This document shows positions 50,728-59,728 of a stretch of DNA of 64,000 nucleotides, piece by piece. Position numbers and translations under genes: made by a program. Source of the DNA: Flavobacterium sp. N3904 (lineage in GTDB: Bacteria > Bacteroidota > Bacteroidia > Flavobacteriales > Flavobacteriaceae). Numbering within the stretch: the stretch's first letter is position 1; every line of letters starts with the position of its first letter. Where the stretch lies: NCBI RefSeq assembly GCF_025947305.1, contig NZ_CP110009.1, positions 3,079,501 to 3,143,500 on the forward strand, in the 5' to 3' direction. The notes beneath the pieces are model-generated. The model did no database searches. It was not told the DNA's origin and saw only the letters and a list, made by a program, of their open reading frames with translations.

Positions 50728-53700
50728 ATGAAATTAAAAAATTATTTTTCGTTACTCTTTATTATTCTTTTACATTCTATTGTTTTTGCTCAATCAAAAG
50801 CTACTGGAAAAGAAGTTATGATTCAGGGATTTCACTGGACTACTGATGTATCTGCCACCAAATGGTATGAAGTCATAAAAAGTAATTCAGCAACATTGCA
50901 AACAGCCGGCTTTGATGCCATTTGGCTTCCGCCTCCCAGTAAATCTACTGGAGGAATGGGTTATATACCAACAGTTTGGTATGATTTGAATAATGCTCAA
51001 GGCACCCAAGCTCAATTGGTATCTTTAATAACCGATCTGCATTCTAAAAATATTAAAGTAATTGCAGATATTGTTATTAATCACAGAGGAGGAACCTTAG
51101 GATGGTATGATTTTTCAACACCTTCTTGGAATACACCAACGGAAACTTGGTCTATTTGTAACAACTCCAACATCAGTGCTTCGGGGCAAAAAGGCACGGG
51201 TGCTGCAGATTATGATCCAGTAGCGGCGGGTTTAAAATCACCTGGTGAATCAGGATCATTCTCGGCAGCAAGAGATTTGGATCACTCTAATGTTGAAGTT
51301 AGAAACGGGATAAAAACTTGGATGAATTGGTTGAAAAATGACATTGGTTTTGATGGATGGCGTTATGATTTTGTACATGGCTATGACGGAAAATACCTAA
51401 AGGAATACAATGATGCTACCAATCCATATTTCTCTGTTGGAGAATTATTGGAAGGGGATAGAAATAGAATTGTAAAATGGTTGGATTACACTAAAGGTAG
51501 TGGAACTACGGCCTCTTCAACAGCTTTTGATTTCGCAACAAAAAAAACGTTGCAGGATGCTTTCAATCAAAATAATTTAAGCTACCTAAAAGATGGCTCT
51601 GGAAAAGCTTCAGGTTTGATTGGTGTTTGGCCATCAAATGCAGTTACTTTTTTAGATAATCACGATACAGGTCCAAAACCTTATGGTCAAGATCTGTGGA
51701 TTTTTCCTGGTGATCAAGTCTTAAAAGGATATGCTTATATTCTAACTCATCCAGGTACGCCAATGGTTTGGTGGCCACATTATTTTAATTGGGGAATCAA
51801 GAATGAGATTGATGCTATGATTAAAATCAGAAAAGATAATGGACTTAGCAGTACATCGAATTTAAATATTGTAGCTGCAACAAACAATTTATATGCTGCC
51901 ATTATTGATGATAAAGTAGCTATGAAATTAGGATCCGATAGTTGGTCGCCATCTGGAACTGGTTGGATTCTAAAATTATCTGGAACTGGTTTTGCAATTT
52001 GGGATAAGGGAACCGTTATAGATGTACCAAGCTTAACCAATTCTCAAGTTGGAGGCACATTTACTACAGGAACTACTGTAAATGTTGTACTAACAGCGAA
52101 TAACACTTCTTCTACAATATATTATACTTTAGATGGCTCAGTTCCAACAACTGCATCGGCTTCTGCTGTTGGTACAAAGACTTTGGCAATTACAGCAAAT
52201 ACTACACTAAAGGCTTTTGTAAAAAATACAGCAAATGTCAGCTCTTCGGTTTATACAGAAACCTATACTTTTGGAGTTGCTCCAACTTTTACGGTCTATT
52301 TTAAAAAACCATCAACTTGGAATGCAGCTGTTAAAGTATATTATTGGACTCCAACTGGCACAGCTCCAGTAGTTGCATGGCCTGGAGTTGCTATGACGCA
52401 AGATTGTGGCGATTGGTATAAATATACATTTCCTTCTACTGTGAGTGCTACAAACTTATTATTTGATGACGGGACGTTAAAAACTGCAGATTTGACTGCA
52501 ACCGCTGGAATCAAATATTATGATGCAGCATGGCTTATTTCAGAGCCTGCAAACAGATGTCCTAGTATTGCACCAGATTTTACAATCTCTCAAGCTGGTG
52601 GTACTTTTACAACAGGAACTACGATTACGACGGTTTTGACTGCAAATGAAACAACTTCCACAATTTATTATACATTAGACGGTACAGTTCCAACAACGGC
52701 TTCAGCTTCATCAGTTGGTACAAAAAGCTTAGCTATTACAAGTAATACTACTTTAAAAGCATTTGTAAAAAATACTGCCGGAGTATCCTCAACAATAAAA
52801 ACAGAAGTTTATAATTTTGCGACTCCAACCACTTTTACCGTTTATTTCAAGAAACCATCAACTTGGAATTCTGCAGTGAAAGTATATTATTGGGCAACTA
52901 CTGGCACAGCTCCTGTAGTAGCATGGCCTGGAGTTGCGATGACACAAGATTGCGGCGAGTGGTATAAGTTTACTTTTCCTTCTACTGTGAGTGCAACAAG
53001 CTTATTATTTAATGATGGGACGCTAAAAACTGCAGATTTGACTACTACAGCCGGAATCAAATATTATGATGCCGCATGGTTAGGTGCTGAACCTGCAAAC
53101 AGATGTCCTGTAATTGCGCCAGATTTGACAATTTTGCCAGCAGGAGGAAATTACACAACTGGAAATACAGTAAATGTAGTATTGACAGCAAATGTGAATA
53201 CTTCTACGATTTATTATACATTGGATGGTACAACCCCAAGTACTTCTTCAGCTTCTGCTATTGGCACAAAAACGATTGCTATAACTGCCAACACAACTTT
53301 GAAAACTTTTGTGAAAAATACAGTAGGAACTGCTTCTGCAGTAAAAACGGAAGTTTACAATTTCTCAACAGTAACTACCTTGACAGTTTATTTCAAACCA
53401 CCAACTACATGGACTGGCGTGCCAAAAGTGCATTATTGGAATGCCATTCCAGCAGGCAGCGTTGCAAATACGACTTGGCCGGGAGTTGCAATGGTAGCAG
53501 ATGTTAATGGCTTTTATAAATATACCATTACAGGTCCAACATCTATTAATTTGATTTTTAATAATGGATCTAGCGGAACCGCAAATCAAACAGCTGACTT
53601 GTTAAATAAAACAAATGGTTATTCATATACTTGGGGTGCTAGCACAGCTAAATTGGGGTTAAAAGGGACAGTTGAAACAGAAAATACAACCGTTTCAATA

Positions 53701-53910
53701 TTTCCAAATCCGGTAAGCAGTTTGTTGCAAGTGAGTTCTAGTTCAGCTGTTTCGGATTATCAAATAACATCTTTTAATGGTACTCTTGTTCAAACAGGAA
53801 AAGCGATTAGTAATACTATTGATGTAAGTAATTTAAGTGATGGTCTTTACATAATCAGAATTCGTTTTGAGAATGGGCAAGAACTTCAACAAAAAATTAT
53901 TAAAAAATAA
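50728..53910 (+). CDS. Secreted multimodular alpha-amylase with T9SS sorting domain
   Basis: The 1,060-residue enzyme hydrolyses alpha-1,4-glucans such as starch. A signal peptide (1-21) precedes a GH13 catalytic domain (about 25-430). Region I is ADIVINHRG, region II DGWRYDFVHGY with the nucleophile Asp near 214, region III SVGELLEGD with the acid Glu near 238, and region IV FLDNHDTGP with Asp near 312. Then come three copies of a pair of modules, a chitobiase-C-like beta domain (STIYYTLDGSVPTTAS) and a CBM26-like starch-binding domain (TVYFKKPSTWNAAVKVYYW). The last 80 residues are a type A T9SS C-terminal domain (SIFPNPVSSLLQVSS ... LSDGLYIIRI), which sends the protein to the cell surface. 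It is flanked by terminators and is not in a Sus locus. Confidence 0.96.
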   Translation: MKLKNYFSLLFIILLHSIVFAQSKATGKEVMIQGFHWTTDVSATKWYEVIKSNSATLQTAGFDAIWLPPPSKSTGGMGYIPTVWYDLNNAQGTQAQLVSLITDLHSKNIKVIADIVINHRGGTLGWYDFSTPSWNTPTETWSICNNSNISASGQKGTGAADYDPVAAGLKSPGESGSFSAARDLDHSNVEVRNGIKTWMNWLKNDIGFDGWRYDFVHGYDGKYLKEYNDATNPYFSVGELLEGDRNRIVKWLDYTKGSGTTASSTAFDFATKKTLQDAFNQNNLSYLKDGSGKASGLIGVWPSNAVTFLDNHDTGPKPYGQDLWIFPGDQVLKGYAYILTHPGTPMVWWPHYFNWGIKNEIDAMIKIRKDNGLSSTSNLNIVAATNNLYAAIIDDKVAMKLGSDSWSPSGTGWILKLSGTGFAIWDKGTVIDVPSLTNSQVGGTFTTGTTVNVVLTANNTSSTIYYTLDGSVPTTASASAVGTKTLAITANTTLKAFVKNTANVSSSVYTETYTFGVAPTFTVYFKKPSTWNAAVKVYYWTPTGTAPVVAWPGVAMTQDCGDWYKYTFPSTVSATNLLFDDGTLKTADLTATAGIKYYDAAWLISEPANRCPSIAPDFTISQAGGTFTTGTTITTVLTANETTSTIYYTLDGTVPTTASASSVGTKSLAITSNTTLKAFVKNTAGVSSTIKTEVYNFATPTTFTVYFKKPSTWNSAVKVYYWATTGTAPVVAWPGVAMTQDCGEWYKFTFPSTVSATSLLFNDGTLKTADLTTTAGIKYYDAAWLGAEPANRCPVIAPDLTILPAGGNYTTGNTVNVVLTANVNTSTIYYTLDGTTPSTSSASAIGTKTIAITANTTLKTFVKNTVGTASAVKTEVYNFSTVTTLTVYFKPPTTWTGVPKVHYWNAIPAGSVANTTWPGVAMVADVNGFYKYTITGPTSINLIFNNGSSGTANQTADLLNKTNGYSYTWGASTAKLGLKGTVETENTTVSIFPNPVSSLLQVSSSSAVSDYQITSFNGTLVQTGKAISNTIDVSNLSDGLYIIRIRFENGQELQQKIIKK
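52040..53640 (+). repeat. Three direct repeats of about 550 bp inside the amylase gene
   Basis: Each unit encodes the chitobiase-C-like plus CBM26-like pair. Unit starts lie near 52040, 52590 and 53135, marked by GGNNNNACNTT(T/A)ACNACNGG. Units 1 and 2 are very similar at the DNA level over long stretches (for example around 52290-52560 and 52830-53100), while unit 3 has diverged most in its CBM half. Recent duplication of unit 1 or 2 is likely. Confidence 0.88.
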
Positions 53911-53930
53911 AATAATAATTATATAAAAGT

Positions 53931-53963
53931 AAAGGCTCAAAACATCAGTTTTGAGCCTTTTTA
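53931..53963 (+). terminator. Terminator of the amylase
   Basis: AAAGGCTCAAAAC pairs perfectly with GTTTTGAGCCTTT (13 bp, 4-nt loop), followed by T. It resembles the terminator at 50438-50470. Confidence 0.88.
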
Positions 53964-54018
53964 TTTGGATTAAAGATTTAGGTTTAATCCTTTTGAAACA
54001 TTGTGAAGCAATATATTT

Positions 54019-54576
54019 TTAATATGGTAAAACTCTTTTGTTTTTTACTTCTTCCAATAATTCGGCCATAGCCAAATAAAAGGCACTACTGCCACAAATC
54101 ACGCCAATTATACCTGCTATAAAAGTGATATTTTCATTTCCTGTGAATTTAGAAATTGCCAAAAGAAAAAATAAAACCGTAAGCGACAAGAAAACAAATT
54201 GTTGCACTTTACTGCCTCCCCAAGTTCCCCACCACATAAAAGCAGTAAATAAACCCCAGATTACTAAGTAGCATCCAAAAAATGGAGCGGGAGTTGTACC
54301 AGCCATTTCAAAACCAGTATTTGGAAACAACCAAATACCCACTAGGGAAATCCAGAAAAAACCATAAGATATAAAAGCAGTCCCAGCAAAAGTCTTTCCG
54401 TTTTTGAACGAAAAGATACCAGCAATTATTTGTGCCAATCCACCATAAAAAATCCCCATCGAAATAATAACAGCACTAACGGGGAAAAATCCCATATTAT
54501 GTAAGTTTAAAAGAATTGTGGTCATTCCAAAGCCCAAAAGGCCAAGAGGTGCAGGATTTGCAAGTTTGTTTTCCAT
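54019..54576 (-). CDS. GPR1/FUN34/YaaH (SatP-type) acetate/succinate transporter
   Basis: The 185 residues hold six hydrophobic helices and the family signature NPAPLGLLGFGMTTILLN near the N-terminus (residues 7-24). Further conserved stretches are GGLAQIIAGIFSFKNGKTFAGTAF and ISYGFFWIS. SatP takes up acetate or succinate with protons, and bacterial homologues form hexameric channels. It is the only transporter of this type in the window. It is monocistronic, convergent with the amylase gene, and 111 bp downstream of dnaX on the same strand. Whether acetate or succinate is preferred is unknown. Confidence 0.93.
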   Translation of the reverse strand: MENKLANPAPLGLLGFGMTTILLNLHNMGFFPVSAVIISMGIFYGGLAQIIAGIFSFKNGKTFAGTAFISYGFFWISLVGIWLFPNTGFEMAGTTPAPFFGCYLVIWGLFTAFMWWGTWGGSKVQQFVFLSLTVLFFLLAISKFTGNENITFIAGIIGVICGSSAFYLAMAELLEEVKNKRVLPY

Positions 54577-54687
54577 TTTAATTGGTTTTTAGTTAAAAAA
54601 TTATGGTTTTAAAAATAAGAAAGCAATATATGTAAAAATGGTACAATAATGACATTTTTCAATACAATTGTATCATCATCAGATTAT

Positions 54688-55372
54688 TTAAATGTCTATG
54701 TCTAAACCAAAAGTTGTTCGCAACAATTCAATATTTGGATTTATTTCTAACAGTCTGTTGTAGCGATCCTGATCATTAAAACTTCTTTTTATGTCAATAC
54801 TTTCATTGACAATGACAGTAATTGTAATATTGTGATTGTGCAAATGACTTCGCATGTGACTTAGAAGACCATGCATTTCGCTTTCAAAATCCAGTTTAGA
54901 ACCCTCGTTTGGCAATTCAAAAGATATTTTGGTGCCTGATAATTTTGGATCATTAATCAATAATAAGGATTCCATTATCTTATAACCTTTGTCGCCTAGG
55001 CGTTGCGCATATTTGGTCCATTGCAGCAGCATTTCTGTTTCGGTAAAAGATTCTGTAGGTAATTGTGTTGTCTCTTTTACAAAACCTTTTAAATTTTCCT
55101 CTAATGCTTTTTTTGCCCTAATACTCGAAAGAGATAAAGCCGAAAATTTAGGTTCATTACTTGCTGAAGAAACAGCAGTAACTTTTGTAATCGGAGTTTC
55201 CACTTCTGCAGGAACTACTGGTTTCGAAATTGTCTCTACTTCTTTTGGCAATGAGATTTCATCAGCTTCTTTAGCAACTGGTGTCTGTATTTTGGGATTT
55301 TCAACAATTGAATAATCCGCTGCCTTTCTAAAATAAGTGGGTGGAATTATAAATTGATTAACTTTTTTTTTT
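54688..55372 (-). CDS. dnaX: DnaX tau extension, reached only by a -1 shift
   Basis: This frame is open from the A10 run at 55363-55372 to a stop at 54688. It begins VNQFIIPPTYFRKAADYSIV and encodes about 225 residues with a proline-rich linker and a C-terminal helical domain (EMLLQWTKYAQRLGDKGYKIMESLL). It is the expected tau C-terminus, which ties the clamp loader to the polymerase. It has no proper start of its own (a TTG at 55251 is the best), and no gap separates it from the dnaX core, so it must be read as a shifted continuation. The joined protein would be 581 aa. The alternative is a lost A in the run by sequencing error. Confidence 0.8.
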
Positions 55373-56432
55373 CTCCATCATAAGTGATGGAGGCCAATTG
55401 CATCAAACAAAGTTCTACAAGCAGTCGTTGGTTTTGACTGACTTTGTATTTCAAATCACAATCATTGGCAATTTCGATTCCTTTTAATAAAAATTCCTGA
55501 CTGCATTTTTGAGCTTGAACGCCGTACATTTTTTGAGCTAGTTCGCCTACTTCCAGTAAAACAAGGGTAGAAGGTGTTTTGCTAACCAATAGATCTCTAA
55601 AATGAGTAGCCAAACCTGAAACAAAATGATGACTGTCAAATCCTTTTGACAAAATATCATTAAAAGCCATCAATAGATTTGGAATCTTATTTTCGAGTAT
55701 TAAATCGGTAACTGTAATGTAAGTTTCGTAATCCAAAACATTTAAGTTTTCGGTTACGGCTTGGCGTGTTAAGTTGTTTCCGCAAAAAGAAACGACCCTG
55801 TCAAAAATAGACAAAGCATCGCGCATGGCACCATCCGCTTTTTGAGCTATAATATGCAAGGCATCATCCTCAAAAACAACTCCTTGACTAGTAGCTACAT
55901 CGGCAAGATGTTCTTTAGCATCTTTTACTGTGATTCTTTTGAAATCAAATATCTGACAACGCGATAAAATAGTCGGAATAATTTTATGCTTTTCGGTCGT
56001 AGCCAATATAAAAATAGCATGTTTAGGCGGTTCTTCCAGCGTTTTTAAGAAAGCATTGAAAGCAGCCGAAGACAACATGTGTACCTCATCAATAATATAG
56101 ACTTTGTATTGTCCTGTTTGCGGCGGAATACGAACCTGGTCAATTAAATTCCGAATATCATCAACGGAATTATTGGAAGCAGCATCCAGTTCGAATACAT
56201 TAAAAGCAAAATCTTCGTTGGGATCATCATAACCTGGCTGATTTATTTTACGAGCCAATATTCGGGCGCAGGTAGTTTTGCCAACTCCACGCGGACCTGT
56301 AAACAATAAAGCCGAAGCCAAGTGATTGCTTTCTATGGCATTAAGTAATGTATTGGTAATGGCTTTTTGTCCCACCACATCTTTAAATGTTTGTGGACGG
56401 TATTTTCGAGCCGATACTACAAATTGTTCCAT
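55347..56432 (-). CDS. dnaX: DNA polymerase III gamma/tau core (gamma-like form in the 0 frame)
   Basis: This is the ATPase of the clamp loader. The start at 56430-56432 (MEQFVVSARKYRPQTFKDVVG) is set by a -7 box (TATATTTG on the minus strand, 56451-56458) that rules out an in-frame ATG at 56501. Walker A is LFTGPRGVGKTTCARIL (near 40-56), Walker B YIIDEVHML, sensor 1 FILATTEKHKIIPTILSRC and sensor 2 GAMRDALSIFD. The zinc-binding Cys cluster usual after CARIL is absent: NQPGYDDPNEDF stands in its place. In the 0 frame the protein ends soon after GEKKK at 361 residues, which is a gamma-like length. Confidence 0.95.
   Translation of the reverse strand: MEQFVVSARKYRPQTFKDVVGQKAITNTLLNAIESNHLASALLFTGPRGVGKTTCARILARKINQPGYDDPNEDFAFNVFELDAASNNSVDDIRNLIDQVRIPPQTGQYKVYIIDEVHMLSSAAFNAFLKTLEEPPKHAIFILATTEKHKIIPTILSRCQIFDFKRITVKDAKEHLADVATSQGVVFEDDALHIIAQKADGAMRDALSIFDRVVSFCGNNLTRQAVTENLNVLDYETYITVTDLILENKIPNLLMAFNDILSKGFDSHHFVSGLATHFRDLLVSKTPSTLVLLEVGELAQKMYGVQAQKCSQEFLLKGIEIANDCDLKYKVSQNQRLLVELCLMQLASITYDGEKKKLINL
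55363..55372 (-). other. A10 slippage site in dnaX
   Basis: Ten consecutive A on the coding strand are followed by GTTAATC. The heptamer A AAA AAG lies at the 3' end in the 0 frame, identical to the E. coli dnaX slippery site. A -1 ribosomal shift, or one extra A added by RNA polymerase, leads into the tau frame. No strong stimulatory hairpin was seen downstream. Confidence 0.72.
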
Positions 56433-56450
56433 AGGTTTATTATTCGAAAG

Positions 56451-56458
56451 CAAATATA
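56451..56458 (-). promoter_or_regulatory. Promoter -7 box of dnaX
   Basis: The minus strand reads TATATTTG, an exact TAnnTTTG match, with TTTG about 20 bp upstream. The ATG at 56432 lies 18 bp further on. Confidence 0.6.
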
Positions 56459-56706
56459 GGACTTGAAAAATCAAAAAGCAAACGCTAAAATTTAATTTCA
56501 AAAAAGTAAAAACGAAATTTCGAATTATATTTTTTTTGTTATTTTATAAATGATTTTAGCTATTACTTTTTAGAAAATCTATTAAAATATCCGTAAATTG
56601 GACATTTACAAAATATGTGAATTTTAAAAATAATATTTTTTTTATGTAACTGTGTTTCATAAATTATGCTTTTTCTTTGGAATAGAAACAATCATCTAAG
56701 TTTTTC
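56459..56706. other. Divergent intergenic region before the type III PKS cluster
   Basis: About 250 bp of AT-rich DNA. Apart from the dnaX promoter no exact TAnnTTTG was found for the rightward cluster; TTTCTTTG at about 56669-56680 is a partial match. No gene or repeat seen. Confidence 0.4.
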
Positions 56707-57846
56707 ATGAATAAAAATGATGCAATACTAATTATTGGGGGTGGTTTGGCTGGACTTACGGCAGCAATTCATTTATCTAAAAAGGATTTAAAAGTCATCT
56801 TGATTGAAAAAAATGAATATCCTAAGCATAAGGTATGTGGAGAATACATTTCAAATGAAATTTTACCGTACTTAAATTGGCTTTCACTGGATATTTCCGA
56901 ATTAAATCCTACCCATATAACAAAATTAGCCTTTTCAATTGCAGATGGGAAGATGATAGAATGCAATTTGCCACTTGGAGGATTCGGAATCAGTAGGTAT
57001 GCATTGGACGAATTTTTATATAAAAAAGCCTTGGAAAACGGTTGCGAAATTCTGCAAGATAGTGTTGAAAATATCGTTTATGAAAACGACATTTTTACGG
57101 TTTCAACATTAAACAATAGGGTTTTACAGTCAAAAATTTTGATAGGTGCGTTTGGAAAAAGATCAAATATGGATCAAAGATTACAACGATCATTTATTCT
57201 GAAAAAATCGTATTGGTTGGCTGTAAAAGCGCATTATTCTGGAGAATATCCTAATGACTTGGTTGGTTTGCATAATTTTGAAGGTGGATATTGTGGCGTA
57301 TCGAAAGTGGAAAACAATACTATTAATATTTGTTATCTGGCAAGTTATGAAACATTCAAAAAATGCAAAAATATCGAAGAATATCAAAATCAGGTAGTGA
57401 AACAGAATCCGCATTTGGAATTAATTTTTAAAAATTGCACACTGCTTTTTGATAAACCAATATCAATTAGTCAGATTTCGTTTGACGAAAAAGCAAACGT
57501 AGAAAATCATATTTTAATGATTGGAGATACTGCGGGACTTATTCATCCTTTGTGCGGAAACGGAATGGCAATGGCAATTCATAGCGCTAAAATCCTCTCG
57601 GAATTGATTGAAAAACGGTATTCAAATGAAATAAAAACACGTGAAGAATTAGAACAAAAGTATATTCAAGAATGGAATTTTAATTTTAAAAATAGACTAA
57701 GAATTGGACGTTTTTTGAGTTATTTATTGCAAAAACAAAAGTTATCAGCAATATTGATGAAAATATTGATTAATTTTCCTTTTCTAATGCCAATTATTAT
57801 AAAAAGTACCCATGGAAAACCAATTGCAGTAGCGTATGAGCATTAA
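56707..57846 (+). CDS. FAD-dependent oxidoreductase (geranylgeranyl reductase/hydroxylase-like)
   Basis: The 379 residues have the Rossmann FAD motif ILIIGGGLAGLTAAIHLSKKD (split; GxGxxG near 11-16), then KHKVCGEYISNEI, a family mark of geranylgeranyl-reductase-like and aromatic-hydroxylase-like flavoproteins, and the second FAD motif ILMIGDTAGLIHPLCGNGMAMA (GD near 274). No signal peptide. It is the first gene of a seven-gene cluster with a type III PKS; in other bacteria such flavoproteins hydroxylate or desaturate the PKS product. By analogy it may oxidise a resorcinolic lipid to a quinone or quinol. The substrate is inferred from context only. Confidence 0.88.
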   Translation: MNKNDAILIIGGGLAGLTAAIHLSKKDLKVILIEKNEYPKHKVCGEYISNEILPYLNWLSLDISELNPTHITKLAFSIADGKMIECNLPLGGFGISRYALDEFLYKKALENGCEILQDSVENIVYENDIFTVSTLNNRVLQSKILIGAFGKRSNMDQRLQRSFILKKSYWLAVKAHYSGEYPNDLVGLHNFEGGYCGVSKVENNTINICYLASYETFKKCKNIEEYQNQVVKQNPHLELIFKNCTLLFDKPISISQISFDEKANVENHILMIGDTAGLIHPLCGNGMAMAIHSAKILSELIEKRYSNEIKTREELEQKYIQEWNFNFKNRLRIGRFLSYLLQKQKLSAILMKILINFPFLMPIIIKSTHGKPIAVAYEH

Positions 57847-57894
57847 CAATGGTAATCTCAAGAAATTTCTTTCTGAATTTAATATACTAAAAAA

Positions 57895-58605
57895 ATGTTT
57901 TTGAAAACCCAATATAGAACGGACAAACCCGAAATAATGGATGATTTTGCTTTGGAAGGTGTTGCATTAAAAGAGGCTTTGGATAAAATTGCGAGGATTA
58001 ATCAATTATTGGGAGGCAACCAATTAACTCTAAATGGAATTAAAAAAATACTTAAAAAAGCAAATAGATTAGACACAATACGAATTGTTGATGTTGGTTG
58101 TGGAAATGGTGATATGTTACGAAAAGTGGCTGATTTTGGAGTTCAGAATAACTTAAATTTTGAATTAACAGGAATCGATGCCAATTCATATACTATAAAT
58201 TATGCACAACAGTTATCAATAAATTATCCAAATATACAGTATCGTTGTGAAGATATTTTTGATAAATCTTTGAATGATATAAAATATGATATAGTGCTAA
58301 TTACATTGACATTACATCATTTTAAAGACAGTGAAATTGAAGAAATATTGCAGTTATTTAATAAAAATTCTAAGCTAGGAATTGTAATAAACGATTTGCA
58401 AAGAAGTATAATTGCTTATAGATTATTTCAATGTTTATGTATAGTTTTTCAATTAAAAAATATGTCGCGAGAAGATGGTTTGACTTCCATATTAAGGGGG
58501 TTCAAAAAAAAGGAACTGATTCAGTTCTCTAAAAAGCTGAACTTAAAAAAGTATAGTATTCAGTGGAAATGGGCATTTCGATATGAATGGATAATCGAAA
58601 AATAA
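57895..58605 (+). CDS. Class I SAM-dependent methyltransferase
   Basis: The 236 residues have the SAM-binding motif I VDVGCGNGDMLRKVADF (near 65-81), the acidic motif II ELTGIDANSY, and motif IV YDIVLITLTLHHFKD with the UbiE/type 11 pattern. It lies 48 bp after the oxidoreductase gene and 56 bp before the PKS gene. It probably O- or C-methylates the type III PKS product, by analogy with methyltransferases encoded next to type III PKS genes in other bacteria. A role in menaquinone synthesis is less likely, given the neighbours. Confidence 0.9.
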   Translation: MFLKTQYRTDKPEIMDDFALEGVALKEALDKIARINQLLGGNQLTLNGIKKILKKANRLDTIRIVDVGCGNGDMLRKVADFGVQNNLNFELTGIDANSYTINYAQQLSINYPNIQYRCEDIFDKSLNDIKYDIVLITLTLHHFKDSEIEEILQLFNKNSKLGIVINDLQRSIIAYRLFQCLCIVFQLKNMSREDGLTSILRGFKKKELIQFSKKLNLKKYSIQWKWAFRYEWIIEK

Positions 58606-58661
58606 AAGTATTAAAAAAAGGGCTTTTTTTTATTAATTAGAATTTGACACAAAAAACAATA

Positions 58662-59714
58662 ATGAGTGTAAAAATAAAATGTGTTGCCAAGCAACTGCCC
58701 AAATATTATAGAACAACCGAAGAAATTATTCCTTTTTTAGATGCCTGGTTAGTGGATCAAGATGAACGATTTATCCGCAAGGTGAAAAAAATATTTGAAG
58801 GAGCAGCTGTTGATAAACGATATTCTATTATGGATCCGATTGAGGTTTTTACCAAAACGTCTTTTGAAGAAAGAAATGATATTTATGTTCGGGAAGCAAT
58901 AGTTTTGGGAGAAAAAGTGTTGGAAAAAGCTTTAAAAAAAGCAAATTGGGAGCCTAAAGAATTGGATTATATCATCACAGTGAGTTGTACCGGAATTATG
59001 ATTCCTTCATTAGATGCATACTTAATTAATGGTTTGCAATTGCGTCAGGATATAATACGATTGCCGGTTACAGAAATGGGTTGTGCGGCAGGAATTTCGG
59101 GTATGATTTATGCAAAAAACTTTCTTCAGGCTAATCCAGGCAAGAAAGCGGCTATAATTGCGGTAGAAAGTCCCACAGCAACCTTTCAATTGGATGATTT
59201 TTCGATGGCAAATATAGTGAGCGCAGCCATTTTTGGAGATGGTGCAGCTTGTGTATTGCTTTCATCTTGTGAAGGAGAAACAGGACCCGAAATTATTGAT
59301 GAGCAGATGTATCATTTTTACGACAATATTCACATGATGGGTTTCAAACTTACCAATTCTGGGTTGCAAATGGTTTTGGATATAGAAGTTCCTGAAACTA
59401 TTGCATCTCATTTTCCAGATATAATTCATCCATTTTTAAAAAAAAATAATTTAAAAATGGAAGATATTGATCATTTAATTTTTCATCCTGGCGGAAAAAA
59501 AATTGTGCAAACAGTTGAAGATTTGTTTTCGGAACTGGGAAAAAATATAGACAACACAAAAGAAGTGTTAAAACAATATGGTAATATGTCCAGCGCAACC
59601 GTATTGTACGTCTTGGAGCGTTTTATGGAAGATTATCCCGAAAAAGGATCTAAGGGATTAATGTTGAGTTTTGGTCCCGGATTTTCGGCTCAAAGAATAT
59701 TATTGAAGTTTTAA
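58662..59714 (+). CDS. Type III polyketide synthase (chalcone/stilbene synthase-like)
   Basis: Type III PKSs extend an acyl starter with malonyl units and cyclise it to alkylresorcinols or alkylpyrones, acting as homodimers without a carrier protein. The ATG at 58662 (MSVKIKCVAKQLP) gives 350 residues. The catalytic triad is complete: Cys141 in TEMGCAAGISGM, His275 in IFHPGGKK and Asn308 in YGNMSSATVL; the late SFGPGFSAQ is the cyclisation loop (GPG). An upstream TTG start at 58644 is in frame but weaker. It is the central gene of the cluster. The starter is likely a fatty acyl group, perhaps delivered by the carrier protein encoded three genes downstream. Confidence 0.95.
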   Translation: MSVKIKCVAKQLPKYYRTTEEIIPFLDAWLVDQDERFIRKVKKIFEGAAVDKRYSIMDPIEVFTKTSFEERNDIYVREAIVLGEKVLEKALKKANWEPKELDYIITVSCTGIMIPSLDAYLINGLQLRQDIIRLPVTEMGCAAGISGMIYAKNFLQANPGKKAAIIAVESPTATFQLDDFSMANIVSAAIFGDGAACVLLSSCEGETGPEIIDEQMYHFYDNIHMMGFKLTNSGLQMVLDIEVPETIASHFPDIIHPFLKKNNLKMEDIDHLIFHPGGKKIVQTVEDLFSELGKNIDNTKEVLKQYGNMSSATVLYVLERFMEDYPEKGSKGLMLSFGPGFSAQRILLKF

Positions 59715-59728
59715 AACATTCAGATTAA

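Noticed and set aside
53103..53507. A 134-residue gene inside the amylase repeats
   Set aside because: It is a frame-shifted reading of the amylase repeats, very rich in Cys, Asn and Tyr, with no start signals.
52040..53640. CRISPR-like repeat array
   Set aside because: The repeats are about 550 bp and encode protein modules; no short repeat-spacer pattern occurs anywhere in the window.
56433..56501. N-terminal extension of dnaX
   Set aside because: The extension covers a clear -7 promoter box and adds residues unknown in DnaX.
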